From an uncultured Clostridia bacterium (lineage in GTDB: Bacteria > Bacillota > Clostridia > Christensenellales > Pumilibacteraceae), in NCBI GenBank assembly GCA_900553555.1, contig USEG01000012.1, forward strand, positions 1 through 12,107: DNA of 12,107 bases, written 5' to 3'. Below the pieces are notes generated by a model that searched no databases, was not told where the DNA came from, and saw nothing but the letters and a program-made list of their open reading frames with translations. Position 1 is the first letter of the stretch. Each line of letters opens with the position of its first letter. Positions 6,099-12,107 of the stretch are shown here, in pieces. The position numbers and the translations under genes are program-made.

Positions 6099-8402
6099 TT
6101 ATTTTCTGTTAAACTTGTTTTGCAGCGCTTTTAACATGGCGTCAAGATTGTTTTGCCTGTCGGGCTTTTTGGCGCCCTTTGCCGCGCCGGGCTTTTTTTG
6201 CTGCCGGGCTGACTTATCGGCCCCCGCCGGCTGCTGCGATATATATCCGCTCGCCTGCTTTATGGACAGATTTATTCTGTTTTTCACCGGGTCGACGCCT
6301 ATTACCTTGACCTTGACCGTCTGCCCCACAGTGAGCGCCTCCGACGGATGCTTGATATAGCGGTCGCTTATTTCGGATATGTGGCACAAGCCGTCATGAT
6401 GAACGCCTATATCGATAAAAGCTCCGAAGTCGATGACGTTGCGCACTACGCCCGTCATTTCCATGCCCACTTTAAGGTCGTTTATGTCCATGAGATCGGC
6501 ACGCAGTACCGGCGGCGCAAGTTCTTCGCGGATATCTCTGCCGGGACGCATGATTTCGTCCACCATGTCGGTAAGCGTCATCTCGCCCACGCCCAGTTCC
6601 TTTGCAACGGCTTCCGTTCCGTCCCTTAGCACTTTGTTTTTTAGTTCGCCGAGATTGCCTTTTACGACGTCCTGTTCGGTATATCCGTACTTTTCCAGCA
6701 GCTTTTTCGCCGCGTCGTAACTTTCGGGATGAACGCCGGTGTTGTCCAGCGCTTCGCCGCCGTCCAGAATTCTCAAAAATCCGGCGCACTGTTCGTATGC
6801 CTTCGGGCCCAGCTTGCTCACTTCCAGCAGCTGTGAACGCAGCGTGAATTTTTTGGTCTTTCGGTACTCGACAATGTTTTTGGCTATGGCGGTGTTAAGT
6901 CCCGCGACATACGAGAGCAAACTGTACGACGCGGTATTCAGGTCGACGCCCACGCTGTTGACGCAATCTTCCACCACGCCTTCCAGCACCTCGGTAAGAC
7001 GTTTTTGCGGCATGTCGTGCTGATATTGCCCCACGCCTATCGATTTTACGTCTATCTTGATCAGCTCCGCCAACGGGTCCAAAAGCCGCCGCGCAATTGA
7101 TACGGCGCTGCGTACCGTGACATCGAACTGCGGAAACTCTTCCGTTCCCAGCTTACTTGCCGAATATACCGACGCGCCCGCCTCGTTGACCACCGCATAG
7201 GTGACCTTTCGGGGACAGGTCTTTATGAGGTCGGCGACGAATATTTCCGATTCCTTGCTTGCCGTTCCGTTGCCGATGGATATTACGTCGACATTATATT
7301 TGAGAATAAGGTCCGTAAGCGTTTTTTTGGCCTCTTCCTTCTTGTTTTGCGGCGGCGTGGGATAAATTACCGTATGGTCCAAAACGTTGCCGCTGGAGTC
7401 GATTACGGCGATTTTGCAGCCCGTCCTGTACGCGGGATCGAGCCCCATGATGGTTTTTCCTTTAAGCGGCGGCTGCATCAAAAGCGGCTTTAAGTTGACC
7501 TCGAACATTTTGATGGCCTGTTCGTCGGCTTTTTCCGTAAGGTCGCTGCGCACCTCGCGCTCTATCGACGGGAATATAAGCCTGTCGTAACTGTCGTCGG
7601 CTGCGGCGGCAAGAATGTCCGCAAAATTTTCGCCGTGAATATACTTGGCTTTTATCTTTTCCACCGCCTTTTCCCTGTCGCAATGCAATTCGACTTTAAG
7701 GCAGTCTTCCTTTTCGCCGCGGTTGAGCGCCAGAATTCTGTGGCTGGGCAGCGTCTTGATTTTTTCGGTAAACTGCTTGTACATTTCGTAAACGCCGAGT
7801 TTTTCGCTGTTTTCCTGCTTGGGATTGTAGCAGGACGTAACTTCGCCCTCTTCAAAGAGCATCTCTCTAAGCGCTTTCCTCAGCTCGGCGTCGTCGGACA
7901 TGGTTTCGGCCACGATGTCCTGAGCGCCGGCAATCGCGTCGGACGCGCTTTCCACGCCCTTTTCGGCATCGATAAACTGTGCCGCTATCTCCTCTATCGG
8001 GCGTTGGTCCTGCTGCTGCATGATGATATCGCTAAGCGGCTGCAGACCCTTTTCGATGGCGACAGAGGCGCGCGTCTTTTTCTTTTGTTTGTACGGACGA
8101 TAAACGTCTTCCACTTCGGTAAGCGTCGCCGCCTTATCGAGAGCGGCGGCAAGTTCGTCCGTCCACTTGCCTTGTCCTTCTATTGCAGATTGCACTTCTT
8201 CCTTTCTCTTCTCGAGATTTTTTAGATAAGTCAGCCGGTCGTTAAAATCACGCAGCAGCGCGTCGTCGCAGCCGCCGTGCATTTCCTTGCGGTACCTGGC
8301 AATGAAAGGAATGGTGTTGCCTTCTTCTATCAGCGAAACAATGTTGTCCGCATAATTTTGTTTGAGATTAAATTCCTGAGCAAGCTGTAAATTGATATTC
8401 AT
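6099..8402 (-). CDS. tex: Tex-family RNA-binding transcription accessory protein
   Basis: A 767-residue Tex/YhgF protein, a cytoplasmic nucleic-acid-binding factor linked to transcription and RNA metabolism; its exact role is not settled in any species. The N-terminal helical module has the signature EEGNTIPFIARYRKEM (26-41). A YqgF-like RNase H fold begins at MGLDPAYRTG (319-328). A helix-hairpin-helix region spans about 480-545 (GVDLNTAS, LGPKAYEQCAGFLRI). An S1 RNA-binding domain spans about 645-716, with DFGAFIDIG and DGLCHISEIS. A basic Lys/Ala/Gln-rich tail (about 717-767) follows. Length is normal for the family. A GAGGG Shine-Dalgarno sequence sits 4 nt before the ATG, and a SigmaA promoter lies about 50 nt upstream. 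It is first in a likely tex-thrS unit and divergent from yabPQ. Confidence 0.97.
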   Translation of the reverse strand: MNINLQLAQEFNLKQNYADNIVSLIEEGNTIPFIARYRKEMHGGCDDALLRDFNDRLTYLKNLEKRKEEVQSAIEGQGKWTDELAAALDKAATLTEVEDVYRPYKQKKKTRASVAIEKGLQPLSDIIMQQQDQRPIEEIAAQFIDAEKGVESASDAIAGAQDIVAETMSDDAELRKALREMLFEEGEVTSCYNPKQENSEKLGVYEMYKQFTEKIKTLPSHRILALNRGEKEDCLKVELHCDREKAVEKIKAKYIHGENFADILAAAADDSYDRLIFPSIEREVRSDLTEKADEQAIKMFEVNLKPLLMQPPLKGKTIMGLDPAYRTGCKIAVIDSSGNVLDHTVIYPTPPQNKKEEAKKTLTDLILKYNVDVISIGNGTASKESEIFVADLIKTCPRKVTYAVVNEAGASVYSASKLGTEEFPQFDVTVRSAVSIARRLLDPLAELIKIDVKSIGVGQYQHDMPQKRLTEVLEGVVEDCVNSVGVDLNTASYSLLSYVAGLNTAIAKNIVEYRKTKKFTLRSQLLEVSKLGPKAYEQCAGFLRILDGGEALDNTGVHPESYDAAKKLLEKYGYTEQDVVKGNLGELKNKVLRDGTEAVAKELGVGEMTLTDMVDEIMRPGRDIREELAPPVLRADLMDINDLKVGMEMTGVVRNVIDFGAFIDIGVHHDGLCHISEISDRYIKHPSEALTVGQTVKVKVIGVDPVKNRINLSIKQASGYISQQPAGADKSARQQKKPGAAKGAKKPDRQNNLDAMLKALQNKFNRK

Positions 8403-8448
8403 ACTACCCTCGCGGCCTAAAAATCAAGCCTTTGTATCGTTGCTTTTT

Positions 8449-8477
8449 ATTATAACGCGTAAATCAAAAAAAAGCAA
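8449..8477 (-). promoter_or_regulatory. tex: SigmaA promoter of tex-thrS
   Basis: Minus strand: TTGCTT (8477-8472), 17-bp spacer, perfect TATAAT (8454-8449). It resembles the GRE promoter (TTGCTA-17-TATAAT). The predicted leader is about 40 nt. It is back to back with the yabP promoter, their -35 elements about 18 bp apart. Confidence 0.75.
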
Positions 8478-8494
8478 CCGTTTAAGAAAAAAAT

Positions 8495-8524
8495 GTCATT
8501 TTCGACGGAAATTCGGCATATATA
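8495..8524 (+). promoter_or_regulatory. yabP: Probable SigmaE (mother-cell sporulation) promoter of yabPQ
   Basis: GTCATTTT (8495-8502), 14 bp, CATATATA (8517-8524) closely follows the SigmaE pattern GTCATATT-N14-CATACAnT; no SigmaA -35 fits. In Bacillus subtilis yabP is controlled by SigmaE, which supports the reading. The expected start near 8530 leaves the GGAGG ribosome binding site at the very 5' end of the mRNA, which is tight and lowers confidence. Confidence 0.55.
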
Positions 8525-8542
8525 TTATGCGGAGGCGATATC

Positions 8543-8809
8543 ATGGAAAACAAACCGTCATCGGGCAGCCATTCGGTTGTCATCGAGGAAAAACAAAAAG
8601 CTACCGTAACCGGCGTCGAGAAAGTGCTGGCGGTAAAAAGCGACAGCGTCACCTTGTCCACCGCTATGGGAACGCTGACCTTTACCGGCAAAAACTTTAC
8701 TATAAGCGGCTACAACGAGAAAGATAAAACCTTTTCGTTCGGCGGGGAGATTGCCTCCGCCGCATATCAAGGACAAAAAGAGCCTTTTTTAAAGAAGATT
8801 TTTAAGTAA
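8543..8809 (+). CDS. yabP: Sporulation protein YabP
   Basis: An 88-residue protein of the YabP/YqfC family, small beta-rich sporulation proteins made in the mother cell and needed for normal cortex formation in Bacillus. Diagnostic segments are VVIEEKQKATVTGVEKVLAV (13-32), the central TAMGTLTFTGKNFTISGYN (40-58) and a GGEIASAAY stretch (67-75), followed by a basic FLKKIFK end. Length is slightly under the usual 90-100. The start is fixed by GGAGG 7 nt upstream. YabP rather than YqfC is chosen because the next gene encodes a YabQ-like membrane protein, as in the conserved yabP-yabQ pair. The stop overlaps the next start (TAATG). No signal peptide or membrane segment is seen. Confidence 0.85.
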   Translation: MENKPSSGSHSVVIEEKQKATVTGVEKVLAVKSDSVTLSTAMGTLTFTGKNFTISGYNEKDKTFSFGGEIASAAYQGQKEPFLKKIFK

Positions 8810-9072
8810 TGCCCGGCCTACTGATACTTTTACTTCCCTTTATTACCGGGGCGGCGTACTCGGCGGCGTTTATCGTCCTAAAAAAGGCGCGACTCACTAA
8901 AACCACCCGATTTTTTGTAGACTTTGCCCTGTCCTTTACCTGCTGCGCGCTGGTGTATCTGCCGTGTTTTATCTGGTTTGACGGCGTTTTGATGGTGCGC
9001 GCCATTGCCGCCGCCGCAACAGGCGCCCTTTTGCCGCGGCTGTTTATAAAGCGCGGCGACAGGCTTTCATAA
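8809..9072 (+). CDS. yabQ: Short YabQ-like sporulation membrane protein
   Basis: An 87-residue, very hydrophobic protein with three likely membrane segments (about residues 3-24, 34-56 and 59-80). Basic loops lie between the first two (KKARLTKTTR) and at the end (KRGD). Sequence similarity alone is weak. The call rests on position directly after yabP with a TAATG overlap, the membrane topology and a size that matches the conserved membrane part of YabQ, which is needed for spore cortex assembly in Bacillus. B. subtilis YabQ is about twice this length, so this would be a minimal form without the C-terminal extension. The divIC and yabR genes that follow in Bacillus are absent; a terminator comes next. 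Confidence 0.68.
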   Translation: MPGLLILLLPFITGAAYSAAFIVLKKARLTKTTRFFVDFALSFTCCALVYLPCFIWFDGVLMVRAIAAAATGALLPRLFIKRGDRLS

Positions 9073-9091
9073 CGCCCCGCACAAGTTTAAC

Positions 9092-9127
9092 AAAAAGTCC
9101 CCCTGCGATCGGCAGGAGGATTTTTTT
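9092..9127. terminator. Bidirectional terminator between yabQ and trmL
   Basis: The stem TCC-C-CCTGC / GCAGG-A-GGA (9098-9120, one internal mismatch, loop GATCG) is followed on the plus strand by seven T (9121-9127). It is flanked on the other side by five A (9092-9096), which give a U tract on the minus strand. It can end both the yabPQ transcript and the convergent hexosaminidase-trmL transcript. Confidence 0.85.
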
Positions 9128-9602
9128 ATTGATCAAAATGCGTATCCCGTCCGAAAAAATCGTGCTGGCGCAAAGCTTCGTACAACGCAATCGCCACCGA
9201 ATTGGCCAAATTTAGCGAACGCAGCTGTCCTATCATCGGAATACGCACCGCTTGTTCGTAATTTTCATATATCAATTTTTCGGGCAGTCCCTTGGTTTCC
9301 TTTCCGAAGACCAGGTAGCAGTCGTCGGGATAGCTGACGCTGTAAATACTCTTTTTTGCCTTTGTCGTCAGAAAAAACAGTTTGTCGCCGCTGTGCTTGC
9401 GCAAAAAATCTTCCAGGCTGTCATAATAATATATTTCGACTTTGTCCCAGTAGTCAAGACCGGCGCGTTTTACGGTGCGGTCGCTTATTTCGAATCCGAA
9501 CGGCTTTACCAGATGCAGCGCGCAGCCCGTACAGGCGCAGGTCCTTGCTACGTTGCCGGTATTTTGCGGAATTTCCGGCTCCACCAACACCACGTTTATC
9601 AT
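9126..9602 (-). CDS. trmL: tRNA (cytidine(34)-2'-O)-methyltransferase TrmL
   Basis: A 158-residue SPOUT-class methyltransferase that 2'-O-methylates the wobble nucleotide of certain leucine tRNAs using S-adenosylmethionine. The N-terminus INVVLVEPEIPQNTGNVART (2-21) is the TrmL hallmark. The knotted SAM-binding site follows as LVFGKETKGLP (97-107) and IPMIGQLRSLNLANSVAIAL (121-140). Length matches E. coli TrmL (157). I start at the ATG that overlaps the upstream hexosaminidase stop as ATGA, not at an in-frame ATG 14 codons earlier: that extension lies entirely in the neighbour's coding sequence, has no ribosome site and is not conserved in the family. No Shine-Dalgarno sequence precedes the chosen start, so translation is probably coupled to the gene before it. 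Confidence 0.95.
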   Translation of the reverse strand: MINVVLVEPEIPQNTGNVARTCACTGCALHLVKPFGFEISDRTVKRAGLDYWDKVEIYYYDSLEDFLRKHSGDKLFFLTTKAKKSIYSVSYPDDCYLVFGKETKGLPEKLIYENYEQAVRIPMIGQLRSLNLANSVAIALYEALRQHDFFGRDTHFDQ

Positions 9603-11461
9603 GTCAGTCTGTTGGCGCTGACAATTTTGCCGTAAGAATTGCAATGATAATTTACTCCGCTTACATCGGCGCTAACCTGATATTCCTCCAATTCCGGCAA
9701 GACGGCAACGTCACCGTTTATCAGCTTTGTCAATTCTTTCATGCAATGTTCGACGCGCCATATAAGTCCGCCCAGGCGGATATCCTGTACTTCAAACCCC
9801 ATCGGTTTGTTTTCGCGGTACCACTGCGTTTTAAATGCGTCGTAAAACGCCGTAAGAAGCTTGATAAGCGGCTTATAACCCTTTGCCACCAGCTTTTTAA
9901 GAGACTTGCGCGTCTCCTGCACCGACTGTTCGTCGCCCGTCTTTAATTTTATATAAAGCTCCCGCGTGCGTTTGCCGAGCACAGCCTTTATTTCCAGCGC
10001 CGACGCGAGTTTTGCCTCGCAGTCGAAGACGTACGAATAAAGGCTGGGTATGCGCGACAGTTTTTTAAGCCGCGCGGCTATATCTCTGTAACGCGCCTGT
10101 TCCTCGTAGGATATTATCGTGTCGAATACCCCCGTAAAACAGTCGTTGTAAAGCTGCACTTTGGACGGACAGTATCCGCCTTCGTCCGGCATATCCAACT
10201 GACAGAAATCGCCGAATCCCAGCCCCGTCATGGCGACGAAACATTCGTCATGCTCCTTGTCTCCGTGCGCGAGATCGGCAACATAGCTGAGCGTGGGCAA
10301 AACGGCGTTCCACGAACACTCCGCTCCGTCGTCGCCCCACATGGTCATGAAAAAGCTTTTTATGCCGTGCTTGGCCGCCGATTCGAACGCCAGGCTGGTG
10401 CGCTTGCAGCTTATGTTGTTTTTGGGCGCAAACCCCGTCCACTTCCACGCTCCGCCGGCAAAAACCGTCTCGTTTTCGGTAAAGGCCGCGTGCAAATCAA
10501 ACATAGCGTCATATTGCTTTATGTCGTCGCGGTAGTAGTCCCAATACACGAGTTTTATGTTCTTCGGGACATTTGCGGCGACGTAATCGGGAATTTGGAC
10601 GTCGGACGCGGCGTCGTAATGTCCGTTGTTGAGCAGTCGGATAAACATATCGCTCCACATCATGGGCTCAAAACCGTGGGCGGCGGCAATTTCCGCCACT
10701 TTTTTCAGGTGTTCGAGCATAATGTTAGACGCGTCATTATAGCCGTTCTGGTCCAGATATTTGCCGCGCCCCAGGTGATGCGCCTCGTCCATGCCTATGT
10801 GTACTCTCCGGCAAATAAAAGCGTTTTCGAGCGCCGTAAACATTTTGTCGATGAGCTTGTACGTCTTTTCGCTGCCCGACAGAATTATATCGTCTATATC
10901 GTGGATATCGGCGTATTTGTTCCATCTGAAAATCTGATTCAGGTGCGCCAGCGTCTGGATGCAGGGCACGACGTCTATATCGAATTGCGATGCATACGCG
11001 ACGATTTCCTGCAGTTCGCGGGTGGAATATCTGCCGCGCATATATCCGAACATCGGTTCGTCGTTTATTTCGTAGGTATCTTCGGTGTAAAGCTGCAGCT
11101 CATTATATCCCATTATTGCGAGATTTAATATATAGCTTTTAATAAATTCGACGTTGGGAACGGCGTTGCGCGAACAGTCCATCATCACTCCGAAATGTTC
11201 GAAGGCACACTCTATGGGCTTTTTGAAATTCTTTTTGCGGTCGTTTACCGCCATCATTTTAAGAGCGTAAAATATCTGATACTTTTTGACGTAAGAAATG
11301 GTGATTTCTTCGGGTTTTATCTCCAAAAAGGCGTTGTCGCCCTTTACGATATTGACTTTCACCCCTTCGGCGTCGTCGATCTTGATGCGCATTCTGCTGC
11401 AGGCGGCGTAAACGTTTTCTTTTACGCTGAGCTCGACGCCCGACAAATTATATTTTTTCAT
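9599..11461 (-). CDS. GH20 exo-beta-hexosaminidase, intracellular GcnA-like
   Basis: A 620-residue glycoside hydrolase family 20 enzyme that should remove terminal beta-linked N-acetylglucosamine or N-acetylgalactosamine by substrate-assisted catalysis. A short N-terminal alpha/beta domain (about 1-80) precedes the TIM barrel (about 84-400). The barrel holds FGVMMDCSRN (90-99), the catalytic pair Asp225-Glu226 in HIGMDEAHHLGRGKY, and aromatic pocket residues in MMWSDMF (267-273), YWDYY (306-310) and MWGDDGAECSW (374-384). A helical C-terminal region (about 400-600) completes the protein. Length and lack of signal peptide resemble streptococcal GcnA (about 627 aa), so it likely acts on imported oligosaccharides. 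The start is set by GGGAGG 5 nt before the ATG. An upstream in-frame ATG is rejected because the promoter lies inside that extension. It is joined to trmL by an ATGA overlap. No transporter gene is adjacent. Confidence 0.9.
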   Translation of the reverse strand: MKKYNLSGVELSVKENVYAACSRMRIKIDDAEGVKVNIVKGDNAFLEIKPEEITISYVKKYQIFYALKMMAVNDRKKNFKKPIECAFEHFGVMMDCSRNAVPNVEFIKSYILNLAIMGYNELQLYTEDTYEINDEPMFGYMRGRYSTRELQEIVAYASQFDIDVVPCIQTLAHLNQIFRWNKYADIHDIDDIILSGSEKTYKLIDKMFTALENAFICRRVHIGMDEAHHLGRGKYLDQNGYNDASNIMLEHLKKVAEIAAAHGFEPMMWSDMFIRLLNNGHYDAASDVQIPDYVAANVPKNIKLVYWDYYRDDIKQYDAMFDLHAAFTENETVFAGGAWKWTGFAPKNNISCKRTSLAFESAAKHGIKSFFMTMWGDDGAECSWNAVLPTLSYVADLAHGDKEHDECFVAMTGLGFGDFCQLDMPDEGGYCPSKVQLYNDCFTGVFDTIISYEEQARYRDIAARLKKLSRIPSLYSYVFDCEAKLASALEIKAVLGKRTRELYIKLKTGDEQSVQETRKSLKKLVAKGYKPLIKLLTAFYDAFKTQWYRENKPMGFEVQDIRLGGLIWRVEHCMKELTKLINGDVAVLPELEEYQVSADVSGVNYHCNSYGKIVSANRLT

Positions 11462-11478
11462 GTATACCTCCCTATACA
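11461..11478. repeat. 18-nt dyad around the hexosaminidase ribosome binding site
   Basis: TGTATA, six bases, TATACA: a perfect 6-bp inverted repeat. In the mRNA the six-base loop is the Shine-Dalgarno sequence GGGAGG, and the last paired base is the A of the start codon. It could be a weak translational hairpin or a repressor operator. A second small hairpin, GGAC-GGTT-GTCC (11490-11479 on the minus strand), directly abuts it. Confidence 0.6.
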
Positions 11479-11510
11479 GGACAACCGTCCGACTGCATCG
11501 TCTTTTTAAT

Positions 11511-11539
11511 ATTTTAACATAAAGCGCGCTTATTCGCAA
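11511..11539 (-). promoter_or_regulatory. SigmaA promoter of the hexosaminidase-trmL unit
   Basis: Minus strand: TTGCGA (11539-11534), 17-bp spacer, TAAAAT (11516-11511) preceded by TGT, an extended -10. Transcription would begin near 11504, giving a leader of about 43 nt that contains two small hairpins and the ribosome site. Confidence 0.7.
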
Positions 11540-11557
11540 GTATTTTTGCATATAAAT

Positions 11558-11610
11558 CGCGGCAATTACGCGTTGCGCGGCAAAAGTGTGCAAAAATTGC
11601 GCGGCAAAAG
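11558..11610 (+). repeat. Direct repeats between the hexosaminidase and uppP
   Basis: The 14-mer TTGCGCGGCAAAAG occurs exactly twice (11573-11586 and 11597-11610, 24 nt apart). Its core CGCGGCAA occurs a third time at 11558-11565. The repeats lie in the shared intergenic region of two divergent genes, so they are candidate binding sites for a regulator, most likely of uppP. A weak plus-strand promoter could use TTGCGC in the second copy with TATTTT at 11622-11627 (19-bp spacer), but that match is poor. Confidence 0.5.
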
Positions 11611-11644
11611 CGAATTTTCGTTATTTTAGCCGCACGGAGTGAAT

Positions 11645-11659
11645 ATGCATTTAGTATGA
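11645..11659 (+). CDS. Four-codon upstream ORF (MHLV) coupled to uppP
   Basis: ATG CAT TTA GTA TGA, preceded by GGAG (11636-11639) at an ideal 5-nt spacing. Its TGA shares the ATGA overlap with the uppP start. This is the only good ribosome binding site near uppP. The ORF may therefore deliver ribosomes to uppP by reinitiation, or the spacing may simply be accidental. It is too short to be a product with its own function. Confidence 0.35.
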   Translation: MHLV

Positions 11660-12107
11660 CTATATTGCAATCCTTTATTCTCGGCCTGGTGCAGGGCCTT
11701 ACCGAATTTTTGCCCATATCGAGTTCGGGTCATCTCATACTGACGTGTAATATTCTGGGCGTTACGCCGTCGCTCTCGCTCGAACTTGCTCTGCACGTGG
11801 CAACGCTGTGCGCGGTGCTCATTTATTACCGCAAGCAGATATTTTATTTACTGCGGCACCCCTTAGACAGCCGGGCGCTGTACCTGCTGTGTTCTACGGG
11901 AGTGACGGCAGTGCTGGCGCTGACGCTTAGAGACGTGGCGGACTACATGCAAAACGGCAGACTGCTGCCCCTGTGCTTTATGCTGACCGCCGCGATACTG
12001 CTTGTGGGCAAGTGGTATAAGCCCAAACGCAAACGCGGCTTTTTATCCTGCCTTTTCGTGGGCGCCGCGCAGGGAATAGCCGTCATACCGGGACTATCGC
12101 GCAGCGG
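11656..12107 (+). CDS. uppP: Undecaprenyl-diphosphatase UppP (BacA), 3' end outside window
   Basis: Integral membrane phosphatase that converts undecaprenyl diphosphate to undecaprenyl phosphate, recycling the lipid carrier for peptidoglycan and wall polymers; it also confers tolerance to bacitracin. The first 150 codons are present and open to the right edge. The N-terminus carries the family signature GLVQGLTEFLPISSSGH: the (E/Q)xxxE motif as Gln13-Glu17, then the serine-rich loop and His26. The second motif, QGIAVIPGLSRSG, lies at the window end (from Gln139), with the conserved Arg of PGxSRSG present. Several hydrophobic helices are visible (about 40-58, 74-92, 104-118). The start is chosen by homology: the protein begins like other UppP, but GGAG lies 16 nt upstream, too far for direct use. 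See the upstream ORF. Confidence 0.96.
   Translation, partial: MTILQSFILGLVQGLTEFLPISSSGHLILTCNILGVTPSLSLELALHVATLCAVLIYYRKQIFYLLRHPLDSRALYLLCSTGVTAVLALTLRDVADYMQNGRLLPLCFMLTAAILLVGKWYKPKRKRGFLSCLFVGAAQGIAVIPGLSRS

Noticed and set aside
4291..6360. Long plus-strand open frame (689 codons) opposite thrS and the end of tex
   Set aside because: It is antisense to a fully recognisable thrS, matches no family, has no ribosome site, and arises from codon bias of the opposite strand.
9603..9644. Upstream ATG of trmL giving a 172-aa protein
   Set aside because: The extra 14 residues lie within the hexosaminidase coding region, lack a ribosome site and are not part of the TrmL family N-terminus.
11462..11593. 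Upstream ATG of the hexosaminidase giving a 664-aa protein
   Set aside because: The promoter -10/-35 falls inside this extension, and a strong GGGAGG site marks the internal ATG at 11461.

Overview
The window reads as a piece of chromosome from an anaerobic, spore-forming member of the Bacillota (Clostridia-like), probably an uncultured host-associated lineage. Three things suggest this: a yabP-yabQ sporulation pair behind a SigmaE-like promoter, an oxygen-sensitive glycyl radical enzyme with its radical-SAM activase, and strong GGAGG-type ribosome binding sites with TTGnnn-17-TATAAT promoters. Coding density is high, base composition is moderate, and nearly all space is explained by ordinary genes. 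I see no insertion sequence, tRNA, rRNA, CRISPR array or phage gene. The taxonomic statement is inference.

Layout. Positions 1-3983 hold a minus-strand operon: a consensus-like promoter, a glycyl radical enzyme (GRE, 740 aa), an aldo/keto reductase (310 aa) and a GRE activase that runs off the left edge. Both gene junctions are ATGA overlaps. The GRE has the C-terminal glycyl radical motif (Gly718) and a thiyl cysteine (Cys367). Its active-site loop reads GCNW instead of the GCxE of known GRE dehydratases, so its reaction cannot be assigned. Positions 3984-4308 are non-coding and contain the thrS terminator, a second minus-strand terminator and, between them, a potentially structured RNA whose upstream GCCGCC could compete with the terminator stem.

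Positions 4309-8477 hold a minus-strand tex-thrS housekeeping unit behind its own SigmaA promoter. The threonyl-tRNA synthetase lacks most of the N-terminal TGS domain but keeps the editing and catalytic residues. Divergent from tex, on the plus strand, are yabP and a short yabQ (8495-9072), ending at a bidirectional terminator shared with trmL.

Positions 9126-11539 hold a minus-strand pair, an intracellular GH20 beta-hexosaminidase (GcnA-like) and trmL, again joined by an ATGA overlap. The hexosaminidase start is embedded in an 18-nt dyad that places the Shine-Dalgarno sequence in a hairpin loop. On the plus strand, uppP (undecaprenyl-diphosphatase) begins at 11656 and runs off the right edge. 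Its only good ribosome binding site serves a four-codon upstream ORF whose stop overlaps the uppP start.

The units look functionally separate: an anaerobic catabolic operon, translation and RNA maintenance (thrS, tex, trmL), sporulation (yabPQ), amino-sugar glycan salvage (GH20) and cell-wall lipid carrier recycling (uppP). The best candidate for something undescribed is the GRE-AKR-activase operon together with the non-coding region just upstream.
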